From: Polytrichum commune
Taxonomy: Eukaryota; Streptophyta; Polytrichopsida; Polytrichales; Polytrichaceae
DNA length: 64,000 nucleotides
Reading direction: 5' to 3'
NCBI GenBank assembly: GCA_950295325.1
Contig: OX485809.1
Location: 38,011,081-38,075,080 of the forward strand
Shown: in pieces, positions 11,433-23,818 of the stretch
Layout: each line of letters opens with the position of its first letter
Position numbering within the stretch: position 1 is the stretch's first letter
Made by a program: the position numbers and the translations under genes
The notes under the pieces: model-generated
What the model saw: only the letters and a program-made list of their open reading frames with translations
What the model was told of the DNA's origin: nothing
Databases searched by the model: none

Positions 11433-12902
11433 GGGCCGCTTTACACTACGGTGGAGGAGTCCTCTGGTCATGAATTCTAGGGGGAATTCTGAAATTTGAT
11501 TGGCCAAGAGTGACACTCTTGTCCGGTGGTGGTTTACACTACAGTCAAGAGTCCTTTGGTAGAGAACTTTGTACATGGATGAAATAATGACATGGTTGGC
11601 AACGTGGCCACACTTTTTCCAAGGGGAGTTCTCCGGAAGTCAAGTTTCTTGGGCAACCTCAAAGCCTCGGACAAGAAACTTGGCCTCTGGAGAACTCCAA
11701 CTTTAATGAAGTATTTGTTCCTTAGAGAAATCTCTTGGGGGGTGCACTCCATTGTCAAGTTGAACACCACGTGCGATAAAACAAATTGACTTTTTACATA
11801 TAGCATCACCAAAATGGGTCAAAATTTTATCAATTGTTTTTTCATGAGTAGATATACACGGTATCTATTACATAGTAAAAATGGGTAACCAAATTTGATG
11901 ATTTTAAACATATTGTTCCTAACTAGAATGGCGCAAAATTGAATTGAAACAATTACTACAAAAATTAAGATGCCTAAAAATTTCAAAAAAATACAAAAGA
12001 TATTATCAATGGTTATGCATATGGAGAAAAAATATTGTATTTTAAAATTATACATGGCATGTAATATAGGGTAGCAAACTTTTATCGCACGTGGTTATGA
12101 AACGTAAGGGGGTGTGATGGCCCAGGAGAAATCTTTGCACTATTTTTCTCCCTCTTTAGTATGACACTTTTGGGAAATACCAAAAAGTCATATTATCGAG
12201 TTGTCGTCTTCTCATTAATATGAAAACATAAGTAATATGAGCTTGAAAATATATACAGTGAGTTTAAGCAATATAGATGGTATGAAATAATAACTCATAA
12301 CTCCAAAACAATTACAAATATTCTCAAGACCTCTTAAAATAAGAGTCCAAAGATCTTTGGTGTTGTCTACCCAAGTTAGCAACTATCATCTTATCTAAAT
12401 TCCCATCTAACTTTTGGAAACTAATAATTTCATTAACACCAAAATATAAAGAGTTCTCTAATAAAAAACTAGACAACAATGATGCATGACGTTTAGCATC
12501 AAGATACTAGTGATACTAGATCACCCGTGTACAAGGCAACATACTAGGTAGGAGGCCACTCTCACCCTAACCATGTCCATTCTACACTAGTAACCCTACT
12601 TACCATTAAGTTCCCAACAATAAGTGAAGTTTCCAAGTGGTTCCCAAGTAAGGTTTCTACTATGGCCAGCTTTGACCGTTTTGTGAAGTAGTCCGGTGGA
12701 CTTCTCCTCTTGGACCAGGTGAAGTTGTCCAATACACTTCTCCTCTAGGTGGTTACACTATGGCCAGTCAAGACTTCTTAAGACATTATTTTATTGTCTT
12801 TTCATCTTCTCCGGCATACCATCCCTCTCCTCAAACAACCATGTCTTGGGCGAAAATTCTTGACCGACCGGTGCACTTCTCCACCGTAGTGTAAAGCGGC
12901 CC
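11433..12902. mobile_element. GGGCC-end element with nested hAT MITE
   Basis: A 1470 bp element has inverted ends GGGCCGCTTTACACTACGG (left) and CCGTAGTGTAAAGCGGCCC (right). TCA flanks both sides (11430-11432, 12903-12905). The same end type recurs at 40915-41401, 42692-43198 and 46851-47354, two of which have TAA or TTA flanks. This points to a PIF/Harbinger-like 3 bp target. A second hAT-type MITE sits inside at 11734-12126. No transposase frame is visible. Confidence 0.75.
11734..12126. mobile_element. hAT-type MITE, family F copy 1
   Basis: A 393 bp element is flanked by the 8 bp direct repeat AGAAATCT (11726-11733 and 12127-12134). Left end CTTGGGGGGTGCACTCCATT; right end ...GGTGTGATGGCCCAGG. 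Subterminal CACGTGCG is present near the left end, and its complement CGCACGTG near the right. The interior is closely similar to 35622-36031. The 8 bp duplication is diagnostic of hAT transposition. Confidence 0.9.
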
Positions 12903-13131
12903 TCAGTGACAACCCCAAAGAATGTTAGCGAATATATACACATAAAGGTTAAGTTAGTTACAGTGTAAACTAATGGAACCCACCAAGCATGAAAAGATAC
13001 CCAAAATGTGCTATAAAATACACGAGAACTGTATTGTTTCATTTTCTCTCAAACTTGACGTACATGAGGGAATATTCTAATCTTAGATTCCAAAAGCTAT
13101 ATTGTAACGATTGCCTCTGATCATCAACTGG

Positions 13132-13205
13132 GACCGCGTAGCGCAGTGGATTAGCGCGTTGGACTTCGGATCCAAAGGTCGGGGGTTCGAATCCCTTCGT
13201 GGTCG
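13132..13205 (+). tRNA. trnR-UCG: tRNA-Arg (anticodon UCG)
   Basis: A complete cloverleaf of 74 nt including the discriminator base. Acceptor stem GACCGCG pairs with CGTGGTC (one G-T). The D arm is GCGC...GCGC. Anticodon stem TTGGA/TCCAA encloses loop CTTCGGA with anticodon TCG, which reads the arginine codon CGA. The variable loop is AGGTC. T arm GGGGG-TTCGAAT-CCCTT has two wobble pairs. Internal control boxes A and B are intact, there is no intron, and CAA lies just upstream at 13125-13127. A T run (TTTT near 13246) could end Pol III transcription. It looks nuclear and functional. Confidence 0.95.
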
Positions 13206-14373
13206 AGTAGCCCTTACTGCACTTGATTCCTCATCAAAATGCTCCCTTTTCCTCCTCCTACGAGACGTTTCAGATTTTTATTAAAATGCGACACCTCGAA
13301 CAACATTGAGTAAGAACCTCAACGCATGGCAGTTTTTAATTTTGAACAACATTCATACCTTCTGCGACAACTCTGACCCTCGAAGACAGTTGACATCTAC
13401 ATGGATAGAGTCACAACAAGAGTCCGTTATTCAAATATTCAACATTTTCTGATAGTACAACTTACAGACGAGAGATGTTTTGATGCATTCTCAAGGAAGG
13501 AGTCACGTTATATATAGATGCCGGCATCAACATGAACGAGTCTAAAATTTCTGGGTCACGGCGTTGACAAGAGTTTCCTTTTTCACGCTGATGACATGAA
13601 GCTGAATCTCAGAGAGGATGAGATAATAAAATGTGAATAATAATCCAACTTCAAGTGAGCTGGATGATATGTCAGATTAAATTGCAACCGAATCCTGTAA
13701 TTGACAACATGAAGGGACCTGAAATCCTTGTGAAGCTTCCGTGCTTTAATATGCAGCGGACAATGAGTCTTTGACTGTCCTGCTCAGGGAGACAATTAAT
13801 AATGTGCCTATCTACTAAGTTCAAATCACTGGCCTCAAAATTTCTGAAGATCATTCGACTGATTTGTATGCATATTTCTCTGTATGAATGTATCATATCC
13901 AAAAACGGATCAGGTGCACATGGTTTCTTCTTCTCTCCTGATCGAATTCCTCGAGGTAACGGCCAATGGTGGCTAGGCTGGGTGTCACAGTAGTACTGAA
14001 TACCTTCCCGTGGAATCCATCACTGAGGATTCATCACCGAATATTGGATCTAGTGACGTTCTGCATAAGGTTCTAGGCCGGAGGTTTAGCGACTATAGTC
14101 AATGAAGCAGACACCATTTTACATTTCTCACGCACCGGAAAAGCTACTGAGCAGAGGGACACCAAGAAGTAGTTTGTCAGCATATACTTGCAGCGAGAGA
14201 AATGTTAAATGGTGTCTGTGAATATTGATCATGATCTTCTTGTGGCGGTCCTCATCATCCCAATGCTTACCTACCTAGCTACCTATACAGCTAGCTGCGA
14301 AAATGAACTTTTGGTTTTATTCAATAACGACGTGCTGCAAATAATTCTTCAAGTCTGGTTCGTCAGAGCTAAA
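13206..14373. other. Region between the tRNA and the ERF gene (3' flank of ERF)
   Basis: No repeat was recognised and composition is more even than in the transposon-filled parts. It should hold the 3' untranslated region and downstream flank of the ERF gene on the - strand. No separate coding exon could be supported. Confidence 0.4.
14316..14321 (-). promoter_or_regulatory. Possible poly(A) signal of the ERF gene
   Basis: AATAAA on the - strand lies about 53 bases past the stop codon. Position and sequence fit a polyadenylation signal, but plant signals are loose, so this is suggestive only. Confidence 0.4.
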
Positions 14374-16128
14374 TTAATACAAGAGGCGAGAGAGGGGGCT
14401 GGGAAGCGGGGAACTGGGGACGGGGGAGAAAGTCGAAGGCATGTACGATGACTGCGGCGAGCAATTCATGGGGGACCAATTCCAGTTGCTTGCAGACGAT
14501 CTGGGAGTCGCGGTAGCGGGTGATCCCAGCAGAAGCTCAAGGAAATTATTTACTTTGCTGGAGTCCCCCAAGTTTGCTCGCCTTGACGAAATAGTCGACG
14601 CAGGTGCAGTGGTGCTGCTGCTGCGGTGTAGATGATGCTCCTCGACATGAGGGCCGGCGCTGGATTCCTCGCTACATTTCACGGAAGATGTTTCTGAGCA
14701 ATTCGTGATGCAGAATTTCTTACTCACAGCCTCCAAGTCTTGATGATCACTCCAGTCTTCAGACACAGTATCCAGGACCCTCTTGGAGCCAGAAGAATTC
14801 GAGTGCGTTGATGATTCCACTTGCGTAAGTTGGGAGACCTCGATGAGAGGGTCAGGTGGCATGTTCATGGCTATGGCGGTGGCCGGGTTAGGCAGTGGGG
14901 TTGGTTGTGGAACAGGCTTCGCTCGGGACTTCTTGTGAGTGGTGGTCAACCTGACATTGCGCCCACTCGCAGCTCGCAGTGGGAAGTTGAGCAGAGCACG
15001 GGACCCTCGCAGCCGCAAAGCTGCGTCATCGTAAGCAACCGCAGCCTCAACAGCCGTGTCGAAGGTGCCCAGCCACTGCCGGGAGCCTTGACGAGACGAG
15101 TCACGAATCTCCGCTGCGAATTTCCCCCATGGACGCTGTCGAACTCCTCGATAATGCGCTTGCCGCACTCCCGCTGGCCTGCGACCACCACTTGTTGGTC
15201 CCTGGCTACCTCCCCTCGCAGGCATCATTACCACTGCGGATGGCTCCACGAACGGCTTGGAGTTGGAGTTGGAGTTGGAGTTTGGAGCGGTGACCATATT
15301 CACAACCTGTGCAGCTTTGGATGGAGATCGTGGCATTTGGGGTGAGGGAATGGCTAGGGTTCCATTTCTTATCCAGTTTTGGTGGAACACCATGTCTTCC
15401 GCTCCTTGGTTGGTGCTTGGGAACTCCACATTTCGACCGGGGAGGGTTAGGCTCGCTAGTGGACGAGTGGATCGACACCCCGGAGATGGTGGCTTCGATA
15501 ATTTCTGCTGCGGAGGAGGAGGAGGAGGATGCAGCACAGGCAAAACATCAGCAGGAGTTTGCTGATACACCGCTCCATTCTCGTTCTCGAAATTGTACAA
15601 GCTTTGTGTGAACCACTGCGGCGCCTGCTGCTGCTGCTGATGATGATGATGAAGATGATTGTCTATGGAACTGTCGCAGAAATAGTCACGCGGCAGGTCT
15701 AACCCACCCTGCAGCACGCAGCTGACCATCTGACTGCTCGGATCGGCACCACCATAGCTCGCAAATTGTTGGTGATGATGTCGACTCTGGTCATTACTCT
15801 CTGCATTACTGAGTTGAGAGTAACTTGTTGGCATTGTGGTGGTGGCTATTTGCGATGAGGGGCCGCCTTCGAGCTCAGGGCGGTTCAGTAATTCGCACTC
15901 GTCGTCACTAAGAAGCTGCTGCCGAAAATGGTCCAGCACTCCCTTCGACATCGTCCGGGGAGTTCGCAGTGAAAGTTCTAACCCGTCGTCGGCCTGCACC
16001 TGCACAAAGTTGGTGGGCTGATGATGATAATGATGATGAAGTTGATCCCCCTCTAGAGCTCTGATGATCTTCTCCGCGCCGTCGTTATATCTCTGAGTCT
16101 GCCTGCGCATCGTTAACCCAAGGAACAT
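14374..16128 (-). CDS. AP2/ERF-domain transcription factor, ERF subfamily (584 aa)
   Basis: One uninterrupted frame encodes a single AP2 DNA-binding domain at residues 326-384 (14977-15153), starting [18 protein letters not shown]. It continues through [19 protein letters not shown] to [11 protein letters not shown]. Alanine and aspartate at domain positions 14 and 19 are the ERF-type (not DREB-type) pair, so a GCC-box-like target is expected from family knowledge. A basic stretch HKKSRAK (398-404) may be a nuclear localisation signal. The long N-terminal part is low in complexity: His runs (31-36, 158-163), Gln run (164-168), Pro run (201-206) and NSNSNSNS (283-290). The C-terminus has a hydrophobic patch [11 protein letters not shown] (527-537). 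Two start codons are possible, residues 1 and 7, both with A at -3; the longer one is used. There is no intron, usual for ERFs. Its regulon is unknown. Confidence 0.93.
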   Translation of the reverse strand: MFLGLTMRRQTQRYNDGAEKIIRALEGDQLHHHYHHQPTNFVQVQADDGLELSLRTPRTMSKGVLDHFRQQLLSDDECELLNRPELEGGPSSQIATTTMPTSYSQLSNAESNDQSRHHHQQFASYGGADPSSQMVSCVLQGGLDLPRDYFCDSSIDNHLHHHHQQQQQAPQWFTQSLYNFENENGAVYQQTPADVLPVLHPPPPPPQQKLSKPPSPGCRSTRPLASLTLPGRNVEFPSTNQGAEDMVFHQNWIRNGTLAIPSPQMPRSPSKAAQVVNMVTAPNSNSNSNSKPFVEPSAVVMMPARGGSQGPTSGGRRPAGVRQAHYRGVRQRPWGKFAAEIRDSSRQGSRQWLGTFDTAVEAAVAYDDAALRLRGSRALLNFPLRAASGRNVRLTTTHKKSRAKPVPQPTPLPNPATAIAMNMPPDPLIEVSQLTQVESSTHSNSSGSKRVLDTVSEDWSDHQDLEAVSKKFCITNCSETSSVKCSEESSAGPHVEEHHLHRSSSTTAPASTISSRRANLGDSSKVNNFLELLLGSPATATPRSSASNWNWSPMNCSPQSSYMPSTFSPVPSSPLPSPLSRLLY

Positions 16129-17300
16129 TCTCCCCGGCTTTCCCCGTCTGGAGTCTCTTCTGATCAGTTTTGCACTAACTTAAAGCTTGTTTGTATAGAG
16201 TTCAAGTTTTCCAAAATTTCCTAGGCTAACTATCGCAGTGTTAACCTTCTTCCTTCCTTGTGACGGTGCCAACTCACAACTCTTCCTCAAATATTTTCAC
16301 CGACAAGTTTCTCTTTTAAGTTTTTGCAATTGATCTAAACCCCTGATCACCACCGATGCTTCCACTCTAAGAGGTCAAAACTCTCCCCTGAATCTCTTTA
16401 ATAAATTCCTCCGAACCTATGTAAGAACTGATGATCACCTACCCTGGATCACCTACTTCAACTGCAATGATGGTCTCTTCCTTTGCAACATCTACATCCC
16501 TGTTGCTGCTGCTGCTGCAGCATGCAGGTCCAAGCTGAATCGGTCTAGTTACGCTTGCACGCTTCCAGCTGCCAGTTTAATTCTGTTCAAACTTAATAAT
16601 TCCAAGGCGTCGTCAATCTGCAATTCCCATCTCCGACTACTAGACTCTCAGTACTCTAGTACTTATGAGACATTTTCGTTCACTTAATTCATCCTCAGCT
16701 CATGAATCCTCCTACCCTTTAGACGTCTTGCAGTAACTGCCCTCCCTGAATCTCAACCTTGTGGATGAAGCCTGCCTGCCCGCATATCGACTGAAATCTT
16801 GCACCCGACAAGTACCGACTCGGTCATATGTTTCGGCTGCTCAACTTAACTTAGGCCTGATCGATTGGGGAGTCGGCAGGGCAGTTGATGAAAGAATTGA
16901 TGAATGAATTTGGCTACTGGAACTCCGAGTATGTGCATCTAGTTATATGGGCAGCCACATCCGACCTGACACCGCCGTCACCGTTGATGTCACCTACAGT
17001 CAATCTGTCTGAACTCCATGGCCACCATTGTCAACGCTATCTCTACAGTTGACACGACACTGCTTCTTAAATGCAACAGTTTATTAACTAAACATGATTT
17101 GTGGGTCCAAGCACCGCCAATCAATGTTAGGAGGTCATGTATTACTGTATCCTTTCCCTTTTCGGAGACACATATATAGAACGCCAATACTTTATCCCAT
17201 TGCCAAAAGAACCATACCAGGTCGATGCTGGGACTTGAGACATAGAGATGGGCAACTGTGGAACCATGTCACAGGTTAGGAAGTGTGGTCTTAGCACACA
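16129..17300 (-). promoter_or_regulatory. 5' flank and probable promoter of the ERF gene
   Basis: About 1.2 kb free of recognised repeats lies upstream of the ERF start on the - strand. It includes a CTG/CAG microsatellite near 16504-16518. A TATATA-like block near 17170-17178 is too far upstream to be convincing as the core promoter. The transcription start cannot be located by eye. Confidence 0.35.
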
Positions 17301-17930
17301 CTTCCCATTTGACACATACGGTTATTAGCATACGACCCAATTGACAATATTCTAGTTAATCTATGGTGATTATAGATTGGATTCAACTTTTATCAATCAA
17401 GTCGTGTTCTAGTGATCAGATGTGTCATATGAGAGACCACGTTTCTTGTTAATGCACACTTGTAACTTCCAAGAAGGGTATGACGCCTAATCATATATAA
17501 TTTGCGTGAATTCTCAACAATTCTTCTTTGGAGATAAACACCATTCAAGAATCTTGCAAGTCATAAATTTTTCATGCATATAGCGATTTCATCGGAAAAC
17601 CATTCACCAAATGAGAGGTTGGCCTTGAGCTCAATGGAGATTCACAAGATCATAAATACTATGGGAAACCCAAATCCACTTTTCAAACACATCATTATGA
17701 AGTAAACCTTGCACACCCCCCCCCCCCTCAAATGCCATCCTTGAGCAAAAAAGACCTCCAACTAGTGCTAACGGGGTATTACCCCCGAACCTGAGACCAC
17801 ATTGTGGTCTCGTGGGACATTAGGGGTTAAGCCCCAATATAGCATAATCAATCAACTCAACAAACGGGAACTTCAGATTCCAAAAGCTATTGGAGTTAGA
17901 TTAATGGTAGAGGAGATTCTTGCCTCCACA
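17300..17930. other. Unannotated intergenic stretch
   Basis: Nothing recognised except a C run near 17717-17727. Confidence 0.35.
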
Positions 17931-17934
17931 ACCT

Positions 17935-18200
17935 CCACATAGTGTTGAAGTTGTTCATGACTTTTTTGTGGGTAGTGGCTCTAAGTTGCCTCATCCGCAC
18001 TCTTAGGAGCTTTAGCCCAAGCAATCCTAGCATATTCAGAGAGACTTTGCCAAATGGTTTGGTTCACCTTCCTCTAATCCCATTGGGTGTTGTTGAAGGA
18101 GGGTTATTTCTCTCAATCCAAGTAGTCCATAACGTAAACTCCCCAACATAAGGTACAATGTGAGTTTTGTATGGTTACTTTGCTTGATTAGACAATTACA
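17935..18200 (-). mobile_element. Possible retroelement tail relic, copy 1
   Basis: On the - strand a broken frame reads WTTWIERNNPPSTTP. The same segment in another decayed copy at about 33985-34230 reads RTIWIERYMHDPQQH. The WTxWIERN motif recalls the C-terminal region of plant non-LTR reverse transcriptase proteins. The match is from memory and short. Both copies share at least 200 bp of related DNA, so the repeat is firm but the class is not. Confidence 0.4.
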
Positions 18201-18347
18201 TTTGAGGAGTACATTGCAAGGATCAATGTCACCAACAAGCATTAAAAACACACATGTTATGATGAGATTAGAGTATGTCAACAAACTATGTGAATCATTC
18301 ATTTTTTTCTTTTTTTGAGATAAATGCCAAATCATCCTATATCTCAT

Positions 18348-19364
18348 TGCAAAGAACTATACAAGGCCATCAGAACCCCAACAAAGAGAGGGGGAGCTCA
18401 CTAGGGTGCTTGTGGTAGAATCACAAGCTTAAGCATGTGAAACTAAGCCAACATTAGGTGATTTAATATACCAAACAAAATTTTCATGTGACCAATGGTA
18501 GATAAGCTCATTCCCACCCCACATACATTTAATTGGTATATGGCAAGGCTTTCCAGTAAGAATGAACACTAAAACAGAAAACAATTGTTTGGATGAGATT
18601 CGACTATGTGCATGGAGTATATAATTAATCGAGTAAGGTTAAGTAGTGAAAAGAATTAGGAGAATCTATGTGATTGTTTGCAGAGAGTCTTAACGTCAAA
18701 TTAGGAGGATATATTGTGATTGCATTTGTCAACCATATCTAAGAAACAAGTCCAATCCAACAGTTACTTTCATCTAGTACTTACACTAGTAGAGAACATG
18801 GATCCGAACCACATTGTCATGAAACAATGCATTTCCAAAATCCCACATGATCATGATCCAAAACAACACAAAATCTTTGGCCCATGGTTGTGTGGTAATT
18901 TGAAGTAGTGTTGTTTAAATCATGTGGTTTCAGGCTTAACTTTCCTATTTAAGAGTTGGAAGTGTCCATGGACCACAATAAGATCACATATTATAAGCCA
19001 AAATTTGATGATTATAATTCAGTGCTTCAATAATTGCAAAATGGAGAGAATATGATCGAGAAATGGAGAGAAGAGGGTTACAAAGGGCACAAATGAATGC
19101 ATTTCCTTACTCGGGCCTAACTCAGTAGACATGGCCCATTGTTCTTGAGTTTCAAGAAAAAATTAAGGGAGGAGAGATGGAGTTATCGCATACAAGTGTA
19201 CTTCTCATTTAACAAAATAAAAGCCAGTACGGAACCCGGATGTTAATGTTTTTAGTTGATTTGACACTGGAATCAATTTTTAGGATATTGAATTAAACAA
19301 CACAACTTCAAACTTATAGGGGGTCAATTTTTTTTAGTTAGATAGATAAAAGGTACATTTGTAT

Positions 19365-19366
<2 letters not shown>
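18348..19366. other. Unannotated intergenic stretch
   Basis: Nothing recognised. Confidence 0.35.

Positions 19367-19407
<41 letters not shown>
19367..19407 (+). repeat. (CT)n microsatellite
   Basis: About 20 CT units without interruption. Confidence 0.95.
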
Positions 19408-19410
<3 letters not shown>

Positions 19411-20757
19411 AGAGGAGAGTTATAAATTATAAGTTACTCCTTGAAAAGTAGTGACTCTAACAAAGGCTCAACAATACTACAATCTACCTTCCATATTACG
19501 ACACTTGATTATACGACGCATTTCTAACCAACCAAACTTTCTAGTGTTAATTTACCTCCATACGACAACTACAACAGTTGAGTACAACATATTTAGGCAT
19601 GATTTGTCATTTAATAAAGGTAATAAATGTGCCTAAGTGATGGGACCCACATGTAGTACAAGGTTTATATGCCATTAGTACTTTGGAAGGAACATACAAG
19701 CAAGTCTCATGTCATCTTCGAGTCTTGCAAGTGAGGAAATGTCCATTGAGGAATATGTGCAGTTAAAAGGGGAGAAAATTGTTATTCTAGAACAATAATT
19801 GAGTACAACACAATTGAGTTGGTAGAACTGGCATGGAATAGAGAAGCCCAATTGGATTTAGATTTAAATGAAGATGCAATGGAGGGGAATGATGTGGATG
19901 ACCAACACTAGTACCATAGAGGGCTCCCTATTCCAACACATATTCATTATTTCCCCCTCAAAATCAGCCACGTGTCATGCTCGCATTCGCCATGACCCAC
20001 TTGTATCCCACATGGTAACTATATTCCGGCACATGTAAAGATGAAATAGGCAGCCCTCTATAGTAGTCAAGCTTCCTCAAGCCCATGAGTATGCTGAACT
20101 GCTATCAAATTTTGCAGCGAAGGATTCATCACAGTTTTTTAGTTGTAGGTGTGATGACCACGTAACCTTCTATACATAACTTGAAGAAGATGTTAGTTGC
20201 CAACATGACCAAACATTAACCTTAAGACCATAGATTCTTACCTTCATAGTGTGTAAAGACATCATCATGAAAATATACATTTTTTCTTTGTTTTAATCTC
20301 CATATCAATGTGCGACATTGTGAGCATATTTCATCAACAGAAGTGTTTTCTCAACCTCATGTATCTTCATTACGTATACAAGATGACATTCTACATTGAG
20401 AAATACGGCTCTCTCTCTCTCTCTCAGTCCTAAACCTTAATCCTACAACATATGAGGCCAAAATGTCATATTACCAAGAATACGGCATTCGGATAATACA
20501 ACACATTCTTGCACGACCTAATGTGTCTAGATAGGGAGACCGGTATGAGTTTCCTAACCCTTTCAACTTAACTACCTGAGAAAACATATACTCTTTATGA
20601 TCCAACCTAGTGCTTGATTTTACTAAGTTACTCAATGGCCTATCTAACCCAACATTATACAGACACTGAATGATCAAACTGTACATCCAGTTGGCATCCC
20701 TTGCTGTGCCGTTTGAAAAAGCAAGCATGTGTCGCGTTCATCCAACGTGCCCCAAGG
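19408..20757. other. Unannotated intergenic stretch
   Basis: No gene or delimited element was recognised. A short (CT)n run lies near 20410-20426. Confidence 0.35.
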
Positions 20758-20788
20758 AATGGATGGATGGATGGATGGATGGATGGAT
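20758..20788 (+). repeat. (GGAT)n microsatellite
   Basis: Seven GGAT units in a row. Confidence 0.9.
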
Positions 20789-21354
20789 GATATCTTAATA
20801 TGTCGGGGGAGATCTCTTGACTTTGAGCCTCACGAGTTATTCAATGGTAAAAGCGCAATACTGTAGTACTCTGCCCCTCACTGCGCGAATTTGGGGGCAT
20901 TGACTGGTGAGGGAACTGGACAGTTGGGGGCAAGGGAGCGCCATGTGTCGCTGTTGTATTGGCGAGGAGCATGGGTATATCCTATGTGGCAGACACACGG
21001 GTTTGCATGTTCTCGGAAGGGTAGGGGCTGTGGCGATTCAATGATACCGTGTTAAGCCAGTTAGTTAGTTAGTGATGAGCCAGCTTTACTGCGACATCAC
21101 GGTCAAAGAGAATAGAAAGGATCCGTCGTGCCCAAAGACATGACAACGGGGATGGGTGGAATAAAATATAAATGAATTGCATACAACATTCTTATTCTTG
21201 GGTATTCTATACAAAGCATCATTTAATTTTCTTCTATGTTTATACATGTATGTGATAGTCAACGGACTCATCGTAGGTAATCTTGATTGAGCATGCCATT
21301 CCTTATTAAGACGAGTGAGGTCTCAAGTTAAAAATTCATTCGGACTCTTCAATA

Positions 21355-21680
21355 AGGTAGATGCATCTCAAATGGCCTACTTCTTTTAGGATATGGAAAC
21401 ACGCAATTAGTATGAGACGGTTTGCAAATCCAAACCGAGGTCGCGCGGAGTCATTTGCCTTGTAGTTTCTGAGGTCGTTTAGGTTATATAGGTCCTTCCA
21501 ATCATGTTGACTATTGAACTTAGCAAAGTTATCAAGTTTTGAGCACGTAGTCCAGTTTTTTTTAAGTCCATATTTTGTTTTGTTTTTTTTGTTTCCGTTT
21601 TTGGAGCCACACCCCACCACATACTAACTGACATATAGGTGTCCAAGTAATATAAGCAACCAAACTAGGCACGTCTACCT
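21355..21680. mobile_element. TA-flanked MITE family D, copy 1
   Basis: A 326 bp element has ends AGGTAGATGC (left) and GGCACGTCTACCT (right), with TA outside both (21353-21354, 21681-21682). The interior segment GGATATGGAAACACGCAATT recurs in the copy at 32743-33123. Confidence 0.75.
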
Positions 21681-21682
21681 TA

Positions 21683-22959
21683 ATAGGTAGAGGGGCCCTT
21701 CGGACATGGGCTGCTCTAACATAATCACAGTTTGTGTCATGGCGATAAGTGTATCAAAATTGTTTACTTGTTTTTCCTCCATATAGGGTTTTTGTGTCAT
21801 GTCCTTGTCATGCGACATGTCCTTAAATAAATTTTAAATATATTGGCTACTCGTTTAAGATTGCTCACTACATCGCATGGTTTATTATTGGATGTTCATG
21901 AGAAAATGTTTTATTTTTTGTTTAGTTTAGAGATCTTCTCGTCAATTTCTTCTCTTCCACATTTTTATTTATCCATCTATTAATGTCAATCACCTTCCCA
22001 AGTTACAATATTAATGTGGAAGAAAGAGAATTATTGCATATCTCTGATTCATCTAACATAGAAGCGTTGAAATAGTGTGCAGAGGCCTTGAAGTTGCTCA
22101 ACTTCCATTCCAAAGTGGTCTTGCCATATAGAGTGGTTCAAAACACAACTCTTGTGTATGGTGTAGGGAGTTCGTGGCTAGGACATCCAAGTGGGCCCAT
22201 ATGGTCCCATGCTCACATCCTTTAGCCACCACCCTTTGCCTACGCATGTAGGCGCTTATGTACCTAAGGATCCCTAGGTGAAGCCCCACCAACATATAAC
22301 GTAGGCTTTTTAACAAGATAGATATAATTTCCAAATTTAAAAAGTTGTAATAACTACCCAACCAAAAGTTTTCATGAACGAAGATATTAGCATGTTGGAA
22401 CGAAGAATATGTCAATGCTTTGAAAATGAAAAACTTGGTAATGACCAAACCAAAAATCGCACAAGTCCATGATGATTGATATTTGACATAACTTGTCTCC
22501 ACCAATCACACATGTCAGTGTTGGTTGTCCTTCCAATATCGGAGACAATGTCCTAAAGACCCCCTCTTCTTACTACTACTTGTTTGTCAAATGTTTGATT
22601 ATTTTTCGTTGAAAACATTCAGCGGTAAGAGACTTGTTTTCTAGGCGGTTGGGACCCACTAGAACGGAACTCGTCATATAGTTTCGAGGTTGCTTCAAAG
22701 GTTTGTAATCGTACATGTCCTCAACATAGGTAGCTTAAGTCGCGTCAAGGTTGATACATTGTAATCAATCTTCATGGGGGGTTCAATGACATCTCAACCA
22801 ATGTAATAAACTAAGTGGAAATGTTGTGTGTATAGCAACCGTGTGAGGGAGAAACCATTGTACATGGTGCATCTTGGTAATCTACAAAGGGGTTATATAA
22901 TCACTATAGCCTATTCCCTTATAAGCTACGACATTTGCACGCATTCTTCACACTAACAA
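21683..22959. other. Unannotated intergenic stretch
   Basis: The 135 aa open frame on the - strand at 22098-22505 has no recognisable domain and typical AT-rich composition. It is not called as a gene. No repeat ends were found. Confidence 0.35.
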
Positions 22960-22967
22960 CAATAGGA

Positions 22968-23516
22968 CATATGTAGATCACTCTAAGGCATTTTTGTGCA
23001 CCACGTGCGGCTGGGGATTTTTTGTTTTGGGGCTATTTACCTTCAAGGGTTGAATTAGAGCCTCCCTATAATTACTTAAATTTAAAAAATGGCCCATTTG
23101 TTTGCACCCTTCCATTACTTATATTGTCCAAGTCACTGCAATTTTTTGTACTCTATAATCCTTTTAAGTAATAAAAGCGTGGGGAAGATGACCCCAACGA
23201 CGGCGCGTTCCCTTTTCATCCATTGTTGGATAGACGGAAATCCCAATTATCATCCATTCCCGTGAGTCCTAAACCCATTTACATAGCATACTAAACATAC
23301 CTTCTAGGATCCTTATCTTCAGCTTCTATATTAATTTTACAAAAAAATAATGGCCCACATTTTATGTCCATCTAACTTACTTATAATGGGATTGTCTACA
23401 TTTAATGGCCCCTTCATTATTTGGAATTCCTTTATAACTTTTATTTCAAATGATTTTAATCCTCTCTATATTATGCCGCACGCCATTTTTAAAATGCACT
23501 AAGTGATCTACCCGTG
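22968..23516. mobile_element. hAT-type MITE, family G copy 1
   Basis: A 549 bp element is flanked by 8 bp direct repeats CAATAGGA (22960-22967 and 23517-23524). Left end CATATGTAGATCACTCTAAG; right end read inward CACGGGTAGATCACTTAGTG. Subterminal CACGTGCGGC lies at the left and GCCGCACGCC at the right. The related but longer copy is at 43308-45017. Confidence 0.9.
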
Positions 23517-23818
23517 CAATAGGACCATCCCAAATTCTCAATCACTACAATTAAAAATTAAGGTTGAGGCATCTATAACCAATAAAATAAGAGAGTTTGT
23601 ACTTGTTTAGGAGGAGTAATAGCAGGGAAATTATTTTTTCTTGAGAAGAGAAAAAAAAGTCCAAGGAGAATGTAATTATCTAAAAAAACCATGCATATGG
23701 TAATTGCTACAAATTTTGAAGCATAAAATTTAGGGTTACACATCGTCAATTTATAGGTTAACCCATAAGCACTCATCTCAATGCTAGCCCTTGGCTACAA
23801 TAATTGGCAAGGCTCTTA

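Noticed and set aside
14821-15611. Open frames of 80-174 aa on both strands over the ERF gene
   Set aside because: They are other-frame readings of the GC-rich ERF coding sequence and show no domain of their own.
22098-22505. 135 aa frame on the - strand
   Set aside because: Longest unexplained frame, but it has no domain, repeats, codon bias or context to support a gene.
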